A stretch of DNA of 64,000 bases from Mesorhizobium sp. C432A. GTDB taxonomy: Bacteria; Pseudomonadota; Alphaproteobacteria; Rhizobiales; Rhizobiaceae. Numbering within the stretch: position 1 is the first letter of the stretch; each line of letters starts with the position of its first letter. The translations under genes and the position numbers were made by a program. Location: positions 2,149,001-2,213,000 of the forward strand of contig NZ_CP100470.1 in assembly GCF_030323145.1 (NCBI RefSeq), given 5' to 3'. Positions 35,131 to 43,847 of this stretch are shown here, in pieces. The notes under the pieces were generated by a model. That model was given only the letters and a program-made list of their open reading frames with translations, had not been told where the DNA came from and made no database searches.

Positions 35131-35964
35131 ATGGCCAGCCCCAAGTCCAAAAATCTTTCCCTATCCAAAAGTGAACTGCCGCCCGGGCGGCGCGACGGCT
35201 CGAATGCCAAGCCGCGACCGCGGCCGGCGCGGCTCCGTTCGCTCTACAGCGCCGCCGAGGTGCATGAGATCTTCCGGCGGTTTTCGGTGCAGCGGCCCGA
35301 GCCGAAGGGCGAGCTCGAGCACGTCAACGCCTTCACGCTGCTGGTGGCCGTGGTGCTGTCGGCGCAGGCGACCGATGCCGGCGTCAACAAGGCAACGCGG
35401 GCGTTGTTCAAGGTCGCCGACACACCTGAAAAGATGCTGGCGCTGGGCGGAGCCAGGGTCGGCGAGTACATCCGCACCATCGGACTCTGGCGCAACAAGG
35501 CCAAGAATGTCGTGGCGCTCTCGGAGGCGCTGATACGCGATTACGGCGGCGAGGTGCCCAGCGAGCGCGATGAGTTGGTCAAGCTGCCGGGGGTCGGGCG
35601 CAAGACCGCCAATGTCGTGCTCAACATGGCATTCGGCCAGCACACGATGGCGGTCGACACCCATATTTTCCGCATCGGCAACCGCCTCGGCCTGGCGCCA
35701 GGCAAGACCCCGGAGCAGGTCGAGGAAGGGCTGCTGCGGATCATTCCGGATGAGTATATGCGCCATGCGCATCACTGGCTGATCCTGCATGGCCGCTATG
35801 TCTGCAAGGCGCGCAAACCCGATTGCCCGGCCTGCGTCATTGCCGATCTCTGCAAGGCCGAGGTGAAGACGACCGATGTGCCGGCGCCGCTGGTGGAAAT
35901 CGCGGCGCCCGGCGTCCCGACAACTAGCTTTCCTCCACGAACACCTCTTCGCGCTTCTTCTTGA
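35131..35964 (+). CDS. nth: Endonuclease III (DNA glycosylase/AP lyase)
   Basis: Removes oxidised pyrimidines and nicks abasic DNA. The helix-hairpin-helix LPGVGRKTANVVL carries catalytic Lys158, and the catalytic aspartate is D176 in VDTHIFRIGNRL. Cysteines 225, 232, 235 and 241 bind the 4Fe-4S cluster. The protein is 277 aa with a 35-residue basic N-terminal tail, usual in rhizobia. The ATG at 35131 follows TAGGAGGGAT. The C-terminus runs about 33 residues past the cluster and its codons overlap the convergent tctA gene by 41 bp. Confidence 0.95.
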   Translation: MASPKSKNLSLSKSELPPGRRDGSNAKPRPRPARLRSLYSAAEVHEIFRRFSVQRPEPKGELEHVNAFTLLVAVVLSAQATDAGVNKATRALFKVADTPEKMLALGGARVGEYIRTIGLWRNKAKNVVALSEALIRDYGGEVPSERDELVKLPGVGRKTANVVLNMAFGQHTMAVDTHIFRIGNRLGLAPGKTPEQVEEGLLRIIPDEYMRHAHHWLILHGRYVCKARKPDCPACVIADLCKAEVKTTDVPAPLVEIAAPGVPTTSFPPRTPLRASS

Positions 35965-37432
35965 CCGACGGCAGGAAGACGACGACGAGCACGGCCAGTG
36001 CGACGAGCAGCAGGCCGGCGCTGATCGGCCGCGTCACGAAGGTCGAAGGGTCGCCGCGCGACAGGATCATGGCGCGGCGCAGGTTTTCCTCGAGCAGCGG
36101 GCCGAGCACGAAGCCGAGCAGCAGGGGGGCGGGTTCGCAGCGCAGCTTGGTCAGGATGTAGCCGAGCAGGCCGAAGAATGCCACCGCGTAGAGATCGAAG
36201 GCGTTGGTGTTGACGCTGTAAACGCCGATCGAGCAGAACGCCATGATGATCGGGAAGAGCACATAATAGGGGATCGTCAGCAGCTTCACCCACAGCCCGA
36301 TCAGCGGCAGGTTCAGCACGATCAGCATCAGATTGCCGATCCACATCGAGGCGATGATGCCCCAGAACAGCGCCGGCTGCTCGATCGCGACATTGGGGCC
36401 GGGCACGATGCCCTGGATGATCATGGCGCCGATCATCAGCGCCATGACCGGATTGGCCGGAATGCCCAGCGTCAGCATCGGAATGAAGGAGGTCTGGGCG
36501 CCGGCATTGTTGGCCGATTCCGGTCCGGCGACGCCGGCAATGGCGCCCTTGCCGAACTCCTCCGGGTGTTTCGACACGCGCTTTTCGACCGTGTAGGAGG
36601 CAAAGGCCGCAAGCACCGCGCCGCCGCCGGGCAGGATGCCGAGCGCCGAACCGATGATCGTGCCGCGCACGATGGGCGCGGCCATCGCCTTGAAGTCGTC
36701 GCGGGTCGGCATCAGGCCGGAGACCTTTTTGATCATCACCGAGCGCTCGTGCTCGTTTTCGAGATTGCGCAGGATCTCGGCAACGCCGAAGACGCCGACC
36801 GCCACCGCGACGAAGTTCAGCCCGTCGGCATATTCGCGGATGCCGAGCGTGAAGCGCGGCGTGCCGGTGTAGATGTCGGTGCCGACAATGCCGAGCAGCA
36901 GGCCGAGCACGACCATCGCCAGCGCCTTGACGATCGAGCCGTGGGCGAGCGCGATGGACGAGACGAGGCCGACGATCATCAGCGAAAAATATTCGGCCGC
37001 GCCGAATTGCAGGGCTATTGCCGTCAGCGGCGGGGCAAAGACGGCGACGAGAAAGGTCGACACCGTGCCGGCGAAGAACGAGCCGATCGCGGCGATCGCC
37101 AGAGCCGCCCCGGCGCGACCGTTCCTGGCCATCTGGTAGCCGTCGATGGCGGTCACGGCCGAGGAGGATTCGCCGGGCATGTTGATGAGAATGGCGGTGG
37201 TCGAACCGCCATACTGGGCGCCGTAGTAGATGCCGGCCAGCATGATGAGGGACGAGACCGGGTCGCCGATCTGGAAGGTGATCGGCAGCAGCATGGCGAT
37301 GGTTGCGGTGGCGCCGATGCCGGGCAGGACGCCGATCAGCGTGCCGAGCAGAACGCCGATGAGGCAAAAACCCAGATTGGCCGGCGTGGTGGCCGTCGAA
37401 AAGCCGAGTTCGAGGTTCCTGAGGAGGTCCAT
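35924..37432 (-). CDS. TctA-family large permease of a tripartite tricarboxylate transporter (cassette 1)
   Basis: Large membrane subunit of a TTT secondary transporter, 502 aa with about 12 hydrophobic segments. Family motifs: GVLLGTLIGVLPGIGATATIAMLLPIT near residue 25, IYYGAQYGGSTTAILINMPGESSSAVTAIDGYQMA near residue 68-100, GPESANNAGAQTSFIPMLTLGIPANPVMALMIG near residue 305-335. It couples uptake to the proton or sodium gradient with the TctC-type binding protein encoded 0.6 kb upstream. The order is tctC-tctB-tctA on the minus strand. Substrate not predictable from sequence. Confidence 0.92.
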   Translation of the reverse strand: MDLLRNLELGFSTATTPANLGFCLIGVLLGTLIGVLPGIGATATIAMLLPITFQIGDPVSSLIMLAGIYYGAQYGGSTTAILINMPGESSSAVTAIDGYQMARNGRAGAALAIAAIGSFFAGTVSTFLVAVFAPPLTAIALQFGAAEYFSLMIVGLVSSIALAHGSIVKALAMVVLGLLLGIVGTDIYTGTPRFTLGIREYADGLNFVAVAVGVFGVAEILRNLENEHERSVMIKKVSGLMPTRDDFKAMAAPIVRGTIIGSALGILPGGGAVLAAFASYTVEKRVSKHPEEFGKGAIAGVAGPESANNAGAQTSFIPMLTLGIPANPVMALMIGAMIIQGIVPGPNVAIEQPALFWGIIASMWIGNLMLIVLNLPLIGLWVKLLTIPYYVLFPIIMAFCSIGVYSVNTNAFDLYAVAFFGLLGYILTKLRCEPAPLLLGFVLGPLLEENLRRAMILSRGDPSTFVTRPISAGLLLVALAVLVVVFLPSVKKKREEVFVEES

Positions 37433-37441
37433 CTCAGCGCC

Positions 37442-37915
37442 TCACAATGCCAGCCATTGGGGCAACCAGGGGCCGAAGCGCTGGAATGGCAGCCCGAGCG
37501 CGTAGCTGAAGACCAGCACCGAAAACAGCGTCAGGCCGGCCGACAGCAGAAGTGCCGTCAGCGGCTTCATGCGGGCGCTGGCAAAAGAGGCGATCAGCGC
37601 CGTCAGGAAGATCGACGGGACGAAGCCGAGGCCGCGCACGGTCATGCCGAAAAAGATCGGCGCCGGCAGGATGAACAGCATGCCGCGCCACGCAATGGGG
37701 CCGATCGGCTCGCCCTCGACGCGCACCGCCTGGACGAGGATGATGGCGCCAAGCACGATCAGCACGATCGCCAGCACCAGCGGGAAATAGCCCGGTCCCA
37801 TGCGGAAGGCGGTGCCGATTTCGAGGCCGAGCGATTGTATCGCGAAAAAGGCGCCGAAAAAGATGAACAGCGCGGCGCACAGGCCGTTTGTCCTGTCGAT
37901 GGCGAAAGGTTTCAT
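37442..37915 (-). CDS. TctB-family small permease subunit (cassette 1), 157 aa
   Basis: Small four-helix membrane subunit of the TTT transporter: an N-terminal helix (NGLCAALFIFFGAFFAIQSLGL), the conserved MGPGYFPLVLAIVLIVLGAIIL block and two further helices. Poorly conserved in sequence across the family, as usual, but length and helix pattern fit. The ATG at 37915 follows GGGAGGA; 9 bp separate its stop from the tctA start. A hairpin lies between tctC and this gene. Confidence 0.87.
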   Translation of the reverse strand: MKPFAIDRTNGLCAALFIFFGAFFAIQSLGLEIGTAFRMGPGYFPLVLAIVLIVLGAIILVQAVRVEGEPIGPIAWRGMLFILPAPIFFGMTVRGLGFVPSIFLTALIASFASARMKPLTALLLSAGLTLFSVLVFSYALGLPFQRFGPWLPQWLAL

Positions 37916-37978
37916 GGCGGTCCTCCCTGACCCTTGCGACGGCTGCCGTTGCAAATGTGAAACGGACGTCGAAGCGAA

Positions 37979-38003
37979 AACGGGGCGCCGGCAGCGCCCC
38001 GTT
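37979..38003 (-). promoter_or_regulatory. Hairpin between tctC and tctB (cassette 1)
   Basis: AACGGGGCGC-CGGCA-GCGCCCCGTT, ten perfect pairs, 6 bp after the tctC stop. Without a U-tract it is best read as a stabilising or partial-termination stem that keeps the binding-protein message more abundant than that of the membrane subunits. A similar hairpin follows tctC of cassette 2 (43848-43869). Confidence 0.6.
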
Positions 38004-38009
38004 CAAGCC

Positions 38010-38987
38010 TCAGTCGGCGTATTGGCCGGCGGCTTCGATGATCGGCTTCCAACGCGTGATCTCGCCTTCCAGCTTGGCCTTCAGCGCTGCCGGCGTCGCG
38101 TCGGACTCGGACGACGGCTTGGTGCCCAGTTCGGCAAAGCGGGCGATGACGTTGGGGTCCTTCAGCGCGACCTGGAGCGATTTCGACAGTCGGCCGGTGA
38201 TCTCGGCCGGCGTGCCCTTCGGCGCATAGAGGCCGTGCCAGATGCTGACCTGCACCGCGGGCAGGCCGGCTTCGATGGTCGTCGGCACGTCCTTCAGCAC
38301 GTCGAGGCGTTCCGGCGTGGTGACGGCATAGGCCTTGATCGTGCCGCCCTGGATCTGCTTGGTGGTGTTGGTGGTCTGGTCGCACATAATGTCGACTTGG
38401 CCGCCGAGAAGGTCGGTCATGGCCGGGCCGGTGCCCTTGTAGGGTACGGTGACCAGCGGCGTGCCGATGGCGCTCATGAATAGCATGCCGCACAGATGCG
38501 AGGCAGCGCCGATGCCGGCATTGGCTACAGTGATGGTGTCCTTGTTGGTCTTGGCGTATTCGACCAGCCCTTTCAGGTCGGCCGGCTCCAGGTCCTTGCG
38601 GGCGACGATCGCCATCGGCACCTCGGTGACGAGGCCGACATACTCGAAGGCGTTCAGCGTGTCATAGGCGAGTTTTCTGTAGAGGGTCGCGCTGGTCGCC
38701 ATGCCGATGTGATGGAGGAGCAGCGTGTAGCCATCCGGGTCGGCGTTGGCGACGCGGCCGGCGCCCAGCGTGCCGCCGGCGCCGCCGACATTTTCGACGA
38801 TGATCTGCTGGCCAAGATCCTTCGACATGGCTTCGGCGACGAGCCGCGTAACCGTGTCGGTCGGACCGCCGGCCGCAAACGGCACGACGACGGTGATGGT
38901 GCGCTCGGGATAGGTCTGTGCGCTGGCGGCGAACGAATAAAGCGAGACGGCCGCGGCGGCGGCCAGGGCGGCTACAATTTTCCTCAT
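38010..38987 (-). CDS. TctC-family periplasmic solute-binding protein (cassette 1), 325 aa
   Basis: Extracytoplasmic receptor of the Bug/TctC family. Signal peptide residues 1-23 with cleavage after ASA. The mature protein starts QTYPERTITVVVPFAAGGPTDTVTRL; the AAGGPTDTVTR loop and the VENVGGAGGTLGAGRVANADPDGYTLL block are family signatures that hold two carboxylate-bridging waters. Binds a di- or tricarboxylate or similar small acid. First gene of cassette 1; no regulator is adjacent, in contrast to cassette 2. Confidence 0.92.
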   Translation of the reverse strand: MRKIVAALAAAAAVSLYSFAASAQTYPERTITVVVPFAAGGPTDTVTRLVAEAMSKDLGQQIIVENVGGAGGTLGAGRVANADPDGYTLLLHHIGMATSATLYRKLAYDTLNAFEYVGLVTEVPMAIVARKDLEPADLKGLVEYAKTNKDTITVANAGIGAASHLCGMLFMSAIGTPLVTVPYKGTGPAMTDLLGGQVDIMCDQTTNTTKQIQGGTIKAYAVTTPERLDVLKDVPTTIEAGLPAVQVSIWHGLYAPKGTPAEITGRLSKSLQVALKDPNVIARFAELGTKPSSESDATPAALKAKLEGEITRWKPIIEAAGQYAD

Positions 38988-39165
38988 CGTAATTCTCCTC
39001 CCAGGATATCAATCTCCGATCGCTGTGCAGGTCAGGCAGCGACGGTGCAACAAAGGCAAGCTAACAGATTGTCGCCTGACGCAAACTGCAAAATACAGCC
39101 GTGCGCAACCATGGCGATCAGTGCGGAGTATGCCCGGCGGAGATGGGTTTGGTGTTGGCGTTGCT

Positions 39166-39621
39166 TCAATAACCGTAGCCGCGCGCCATCGCCGCCGCGA
39201 AGATCGGGATCAGCAGGAAGATGAAGGCTTCGGCGCGCACATAGGTCTTCACCGAGGCGAGTTCCGCCACCGGCACCTGAAAGCCGGGATTTGCACTGGC
39301 TTGCCGCTTCCAGGAGATGAAGCGGATGGTCGGGATGATCGACAGCAGGCCAACGATGCCGAATGCCGCCATCTTGGCCCAGAACACCCAGTTGTAGACG
39401 TAGAATTCCCAGCCCTTCAGGCCGTAGATGACGCGGCAGATGCCGATGATGATGATCAGCATGGCGATGATGCCATAATGGCGGTCGATGCCGGCAAGCC
39501 GCTTGAGCGTGGCGGCGGAGAGGTCGCCGCGGATCAGGACAAATTCGGCGCCGATGATGCCGGCCAGCGACAACACCAGCAGATGATGGAAAATGGCAAG
39601 CACGAGATCGGTGGTGTCCAT
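39166..39621 (-). CDS. DUF2214 membrane protein, 151 aa
   Basis: Integral membrane protein with four hydrophobic segments. The sequence fits the DUF2214 family: LAIFHHLLVLSLAGIIGAEFVLIRGDLS near the N-terminus and CRVIYGLKGWEFYVYNWVFWAKMAAFGIVGLLSIIPTIRFISWKR in the middle. Conserved histidines (HH near residue 12, HY near 48) might be haem or metal ligands, but there is no proof. The ATG at 39621 with GGGAGGAGA upstream is preferred. Function unknown; monocistronic. Confidence 0.8.
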   Translation of the reverse strand: MDTTDLVLAIFHHLLVLSLAGIIGAEFVLIRGDLSAATLKRLAGIDRHYGIIAMLIIIIGICRVIYGLKGWEFYVYNWVFWAKMAAFGIVGLLSIIPTIRFISWKRQASANPGFQVPVAELASVKTYVRAEAFIFLLIPIFAAAMARGYGY

Positions 39622-39762
39622 GGCGTTCTCCTCCCATTGGCGGTATCGAGACCGGCCCTTGCCGGACCGGTTGCGAAAGGTAGCATCGTTCGGCAGAATT
39701 CCCAGAGGCGGACCTGGGTTGGACCATCGGCGTCGCCATCCTGACAGCTGGGGTTTTCTGAA

Positions 39763-39993
39763 ATGACCGGACTGAAGCGCGCCCTGAACCCGATGCCGGA
39801 CGACATCCGCATCGCCCTGACCGAAAAAGGACTGACAGCGGCCTACGAGGCGCGGCCGGACTACCAGAAGAACGATTATCTCGGCTGGGTCGCCCGCGCC
39901 AAACGCAGCGACACCAGGCAGAAGCGGCTCGACCAGATGCTGGACGAATTGCGGCGCGGTGGGCTCTACATGAAGATGGTCTGGCACGGCTGA
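39763..39993 (+). CDS. YdeI/OmpD-associated family short protein, 76 aa
   Basis: Matches the C-terminal half of the YdeI 'bacteriocin-protection/OmpD-associated' family: PMPDDIRIALTEKGLTAAYEARPDYQKNDYLGWVARAKRSDTRQKRLDQMLDELRRG. Only this helical segment is present, so it is a short form rather than a fragment of a decayed gene (start and stop are clean and no remnant precedes it). Cytosolic; function unknown. Confidence 0.72.
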   Translation: MTGLKRALNPMPDDIRIALTEKGLTAAYEARPDYQKNDYLGWVARAKRSDTRQKRLDQMLDELRRGGLYMKMVWHG

Positions 39994-40135
39994 AAGTAAG
40001 CCGACGCTGTTCGCTTCGACCGTCTGGTCGCGCCAGGCCGTTCGGAAGCTTCCCTGGCTGAATGATGATCCGGCTTGGCCCTTGTCCGGGCGCGCTGGTT
40101 TGCTAAACGCTGACCGTCAACGGAGGCAGAGTTTC

Positions 40136-40675
40136 ATGGGCAGTCCAAAAACAGCCGGCGTCCCGGTTCTCGAAACGGAACGGACCATCATGCGGGCGCA
40201 CCGGATCGAAGATTTCGACGACTATGCCGTCATGTGGGCCGACCCCGTCACCACCCGTTTCATAGGCGGCAAGCCGCGGACGCGGGAGGAAAGCTGGATG
40301 CGGTTCCTGCGGCATGCCGGCCTGTGGTCGCTGCTCGGCTACGGCTTCTGGGCGGTCGAGGACAAGGCCAGCGGTCGCTTCATCGGCGAAGCCGGATTCC
40401 ACGACCTGAAGCGCGACATCGAGCCGTCGCTCGAGGGCATTCCGGAAGCCGGCTGGGCGCTGGCGCCGCAAGCGCATGGCAAGGGTCTTGCCAGCGAAGT
40501 CGTCAGAAGGGCCCTGGCCTGGGGCGACGAAACCTTTGCCGGCGCGAGAACCGTCTGCATCATCGATCCGGAAAACACCGGCTCGTTGAACGTTGCGGCA
40601 AAGTGCGGCTACACCAAGGTCCTGGAAACCACCTATCACGACGGGCTGACGATCCTGCTCGAACGGCGGGTGTGA
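40136..40675 (+). CDS. GNAT-family N-acetyltransferase (RimJ/RimL-like), 179 aa
   Basis: Acetyl-CoA dependent acetyltransferase with the RimJ/RimL layout: LETERTIMRAHRIEDFDDYAVMWADPVTTRFIGG at the N-terminus. The acetyl-CoA loop is EAGWALAPQAHGKGLASEVVRRALAWG (about residues 105-132, Q/R-x-x-G-x-A type), and IDPENTGSLNVAAKCGY follows near residue 142. Acceptor unknown: protein N-terminus or a small amine. The ATG at 40136 follows GGAGGCAGAG. Isolated gene. Confidence 0.85.
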   Translation: MGSPKTAGVPVLETERTIMRAHRIEDFDDYAVMWADPVTTRFIGGKPRTREESWMRFLRHAGLWSLLGYGFWAVEDKASGRFIGEAGFHDLKRDIEPSLEGIPEAGWALAPQAHGKGLASEVVRRALAWGDETFAGARTVCIIDPENTGSLNVAAKCGYTKVLETTYHDGLTILLERRV

Positions 40676-40732
40676 AGCGCTTCATCGACGCAATTTCCAC
40701 GTTCTGCCAGGGTTGGCTATTCTAATCTAGCT

Positions 40733-40780
40733 ACGCAATTCCTGTGGGAAAACCGCTCACACTTTTCCTGGAATTGCTCT
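40733..40780. repeat. Short intergenic palindromic repeat, family B, copy 2
   Basis: ACGCAATTCC ... GGGAAAACCGC-TCACACTTTTCC-TGGAATTGCT, the same modules as 6492-6547. It abuts the ribosome site of the following OmpA-like gene, so it lies inside its leader. Confidence 0.6.
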
Positions 40781-40795
40781 TTGGGGGAGCCGACC

Positions 40796-41896
40796 ATGCG
40801 TGCGATCAATGCGATATTTCTGAAGCTTTTCTGGGCGGGGCTGCTGCTCCTGGCGGCCGTGCAACTGGCGGGCGCCGATGCGACGGTGCCGACCGCCGAC
40901 ATCGAGGGCGGTGCCGACAATCATCTGGCCAAGCGCTACGAGGGGTCGTTCATCGTCTCCTACGAAAAATTCGCCTATACCGATTTTACAGTGCCGCTGT
41001 CGCCGCTGAAGCCGAGCGCCGATCCGGATGCCCGTGACACGATGAACAACCGTGTGTTCGCGCCGGACAAGAAGGCTGAGGTCGAAGGCGCGCTGACCCG
41101 CATCGCCTATGTGCTGCCGGCCGGGCGCTCCCCGCTCGAAGTGCTGCGCAACTACCAGGATGTGATCGCGGCCGCCGGCGGCGAAGTCCTGTTCGAATGC
41201 AAGAAGGAAGAGTGCGGCGGCGCCGCCGACCGGTCGTCGAGCGGTGGCGGCGGCGACATGAGCCTGATGATGTATTTCTTCCATGAAAGCGACGTCAAGG
41301 ACGCGGCCTTTTCCAATGGCGCCTGTGCGGTAACCACCGGTATCAACGACCAGCGCTTCTTCGCTGCCAAGGTGCCGCAGGATGGCGGCGACGCCTATGT
41401 CACTGTTCAGGCCTATTCGCTGATCGACGACCTCTACTGCAAGGAACTCAACGGCCGCACCATCGCCGTCGTTCAGGTGCTGGAGCCCAAGGCGCGCGAC
41501 AAGAAGATGGTGGTGGTCGAAGCGGCCAAGATGGCGGATTCGCTGTCGGCCACCGGCTCCATCTCGCTCTACGGCATCTTCTTCGACACCGACAAGGCCG
41601 ACATCAAGCCGGAATCGGAACCGACGCTGAAGGAGATCTCGACGCTTCTGACCAACGAGCCCGGTATGGCGGTGATCGTCGTCGGTCATACCGACAACCA
41701 GGGCGCCTTCGACTACAATATCGATCTGTCGTCGCGGCGGGCGCAGTCGGTGAAGGCGGCGCTGGTCTCGAAATACGGCATCGATGGCGGCCGGCTGACC
41801 GCCGCCGGCGCCGGCATGATGGCGCCCGTCGCCAGCAATGACGGCGAAACCGGCCGCGCCAAGAACCGCCGTGTGGTGCTGGTCAAGGCGAACTGA
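40796..41896 (+). CDS. OmpA-family protein with N-terminal DUF4892-like region, 366 aa
   Basis: Envelope protein: a signal peptide (residues about 1-28), a unique periplasmic domain (about 30-240) resembling DUF4892, and a C-terminal OmpA peptidoglycan-binding domain (about 255-366). The OmpA domain shows GIFFDTDKADIKPESEPTLKEI, VVGHTDNQGAFDYNIDLSSRRAQSVK and NRRVVLV, with the DAP-binding Asp and Arg intact. There is no N-terminal beta barrel, so it is periplasmic or anchored otherwise. The ATG at 40796 is chosen over TTG at 40781 on the basis of GGGGGAG. Convergent overlap of 14 bp with the IclR gene. Confidence 0.85.
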   Translation: MRAINAIFLKLFWAGLLLLAAVQLAGADATVPTADIEGGADNHLAKRYEGSFIVSYEKFAYTDFTVPLSPLKPSADPDARDTMNNRVFAPDKKAEVEGALTRIAYVLPAGRSPLEVLRNYQDVIAAAGGEVLFECKKEECGGAADRSSSGGGGDMSLMMYFFHESDVKDAAFSNGACAVTTGINDQRFFAAKVPQDGGDAYVTVQAYSLIDDLYCKELNGRTIAVVQVLEPKARDKKMVVVEAAKMADSLSATGSISLYGIFFDTDKADIKPESEPTLKEISTLLTNEPGMAVIVVGHTDNQGAFDYNIDLSSRRAQSVKAALVSKYGIDGGRLTAAGAGMMAPVASNDGETGRAKNRRVVLVKAN

Positions 41897-42656
41897 GGCC
41901 GATCACGGTTTCAGCGCCGGCTAGGCGCGCTGCCTGCTCCAGCATCGAGGCATCCTCGCCGAAGGCGCGGGTGGCGCGAGCGGCGGCCTCCAGCAGGTCC
42001 GGTGTCATGCGGCGCAGGAACGCCGTGTCGACGCGTGTCGACGGGCCGGCGAGCGTCAAGGCGCCGAGCAGAACGCGGCCCGGTCCGAACACCGGCACCG
42101 AGACGCCCGCCGTCTCAGGGTCGCGGTCGCCGATCGACAGATAGTGGCAGGCGTTGCGGATGGTCTCGTATGGTTCGCCCGGCTGGCCTGAAAACGCTGC
42201 CAGCACGCGGCCGCCAGAGCCGGTGAGCAACGGCAGCAGGTCGCCTTCCCGGATCGTGTAGCGGATCGGGTGCTTGGATTCGACGCGGTAGAGACAGGTG
42301 CGGGCGTCGCCCGAGCGGACATAGAACGCCACGCTTTCCCAGCTGCGTTCGGCAAGATCGCGCATGATCGGCAGCAAGATGTCGACCGCCACGACCGAGC
42401 GCTGGTAAAGCGCGCCAAGCCGGAAGGTGGCGGGTCCGATGCGGTAGCGGCCATCGTCGAGCCGCTCCAGCAACTGCCCACGCAGCAATGAGTTCGCTAG
42501 CCTCAAAATGGTGCTTTTGTAGAGCCCGGTGCGCGCCGCGATCTCGGCCAGGCTGAGCGAGCGGTCGGCGGTCGCGAACGCGTCGAGAATGGCGATCGCG
42601 CGGTCGAGCGCGGCAACACCATCGGCCGGCAACGGCTGGGATCGCGCTTCGGTCAT
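41883..42656 (-). CDS. IclR-family transcriptional regulator of TTT cassette 2, 257 aa
   Basis: N-terminal winged HTH (residues about 14-75: ALDRAIAILDAFATADRSLSLAEIAARTGLYKSTILRLANSLLRGQLLER) followed by the IclR effector-binding GAF-like domain (about 90-250). It is divergent from tctC2 and most likely controls the tctCBA-CoA-transferase-lyase operon in response to its substrate or a CoA intermediate. The start is uncertain: the ATG at 42656 gives a normal IclR length, but two further in-frame ATGs at 42728 and 42782 exist; the latter readings would run through the operator palindromes. Confidence 0.88.
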   Translation of the reverse strand: MTEARSQPLPADGVAALDRAIAILDAFATADRSLSLAEIAARTGLYKSTILRLANSLLRGQLLERLDDGRYRIGPATFRLGALYQRSVVAVDILLPIMRDLAERSWESVAFYVRSGDARTCLYRVESKHPIRYTIREGDLLPLLTGSGGRVLAAFSGQPGEPYETIRNACHYLSIGDRDPETAGVSVPVFGPGRVLLGALTLAGPSTRVDTAFLRRMTPDLLEAAARATRAFGEDASMLEQAARLAGAETVIGLSSP

Positions 42657-42729
42657 CTCACGAACAGTTTCATTCCAGTTTACCTGCTCGGACAAAGGCC
42701 GGCCGAAGCGATTGTGCCGCACATCCATG

Positions 42730-42766
42730 GTTCTGTCTAGTAGAACAGCGTTCCTGTTGACAGAAC
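42730..42766. promoter_or_regulatory. Double 17-bp palindrome operator between iclR-type gene and tctC2
   Basis: GTTCTGTCTAGTAGAAC (42730-42746) and GTTCCTGTTGACAGAAC (42750-42766) share the GTTC...GAAC frame and start exactly 20 bp (two helical turns) apart. An outer repeat GTTCTGTC/GACAGAAC spans both. The second overlaps a TTGACA -35-like hexamer at 42757-42762 directed to tctC2. This layout suits IclR proteins, which bind as pairs of dimers. Confidence 0.65.
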
Positions 42767-42786
42767 GTACCGAAATCGGCATGAAT
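42757..42786 (+). promoter_or_regulatory. Putative promoter of the tctC2 operon
   Basis: TTGACA at 42757-42762 and an ATGAAT-like -10 at 42781-42786 with an 18-bp spacer. The -35 is perfect, the -10 weak, and the -35 is covered by the second operator palindrome, which fits repression or activator-assisted start. Confidence 0.45.
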
Positions 42787-42862
42787 TTTTGCCGAGCGGG
42801 TCTGTTTTCAGGCTACGTTTCTGGCAGGCACCGGAGGAGGTGTCGTGATTTGGAGGAATCCC

Positions 42863-43840
42863 ATGCTGAACAGACGCAGATTTTTGATGAGCACCGCGGC
42901 CGCAGGCGCTGCCGGATTCGTTGCAACGCATTTGACGCCCGCCCTCGCTCAGGATGCACCGCAGATCCAGATCTTCGTGCCGGCCGCGCCCGGCGGCGGC
43001 TGGGACCAGACGGGGCGCACCATCGACCAGGTGCTGCGCAGTGAAAAACTGATCTCCGGCTCGCAGATCACCAATGTCGGCGGCGCCGGCGGCACGGTCG
43101 GCCTGCCGCAGTTCATCAGCCAATGGAAGGGCAAGGGCAATTCGCTGATGGTGGCCGGCATGGTCATGGTCGGCGCCATCATCGCCAACAAATCGGCCAA
43201 CAACCTCTCCGAAGTGACGCCCATCGCTCGCCTCACCGGCGAGTTCGAGGCGCTGGTGGTGCCGGCGGATTCGCCGTTCAAGACGGCCGGCGATTTCGTC
43301 GCCGCGCTCAAAGCGGATCCGACCAAGGTTCCGGTGGCCGGCGGCTCGGCCGGTGGCTCCGACCACATCCTGTTCGGGCTGATCGCCAAGACGGTCGGCG
43401 TTCCGGCAACCAACCTCTCCTATGTGCCTTTCGCCGGCGGCGGCGAGGCGCTGTCGGCGCTGCTCGGCAACCAGGTGGCGGCCGGCATTTCCGGCTTCGG
43501 CGAGTTCTCCGAGCAGGTCAAGGCGGGCGCGCTTCGGCTGTTGGCGATCTCCGCCGACAAGCGCCAGGACGGCATCGACGCACCGACGATGAAGGAAGCC
43601 GGCATCGACGTCGAACTGTTCAACTGGCGCGGCGTATTCGCACCGCCAGGCGTCTCCGACGCCGACAAGGCGGCGATGGTCACGATGATCGAGACCATGG
43701 CCAAGAGCGATGCCTGGGCAGCCGAATGCAAGAACCGCAACTGGACCCCCATCCTTCTGACCGGCGACGATTATGCGAAATTCCTCGTCGACGACACCGC
43801 CCGCATCACCGCGATCCTCAAGGATCTCGGCCTCGCCTGA
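42863..43840 (+). CDS. TctC-family solute-binding protein (cassette 2), Tat-type signal, 325 aa
   Basis: Periplasmic Bug/TctC receptor. The N-terminus MLNRRRFLMSTAAAGAAGF has a twin-arginine motif (RRRFLM), unlike the Sec signal of cassette 1, and cleavage is likely after ALA near residue 30. Family blocks: IQIFVPAAPGGGWDQTGRTIDQVLR and TNVGGAGGTVGLPQFI; SYVPFAGGGEALSALLGNQV is near residue 193. GGWDQTGR in place of the GGPTDT loop marks a distinct ligand subclass. The ATG at 42863 follows GGAGG. A hairpin follows the stop. Confidence 0.92.
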   Translation: MLNRRRFLMSTAAAGAAGFVATHLTPALAQDAPQIQIFVPAAPGGGWDQTGRTIDQVLRSEKLISGSQITNVGGAGGTVGLPQFISQWKGKGNSLMVAGMVMVGAIIANKSANNLSEVTPIARLTGEFEALVVPADSPFKTAGDFVAALKADPTKVPVAGGSAGGSDHILFGLIAKTVGVPATNLSYVPFAGGGEALSALLGNQVAAGISGFGEFSEQVKAGALRLLAISADKRQDGIDAPTMKEAGIDVELFNWRGVFAPPGVSDADKAAMVTMIETMAKSDAWAAECKNRNWTPILLTGDDYAKFLVDDTARITAILKDLGLA

Positions 43841-43847
43841 TGTCTTC

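Noticed and set aside
35876..37930. 684-codon + strand frame opposite tctA/tctB
   Set aside because: Antisense shadow of well-defined membrane genes; low-complexity charged product with no known domain.
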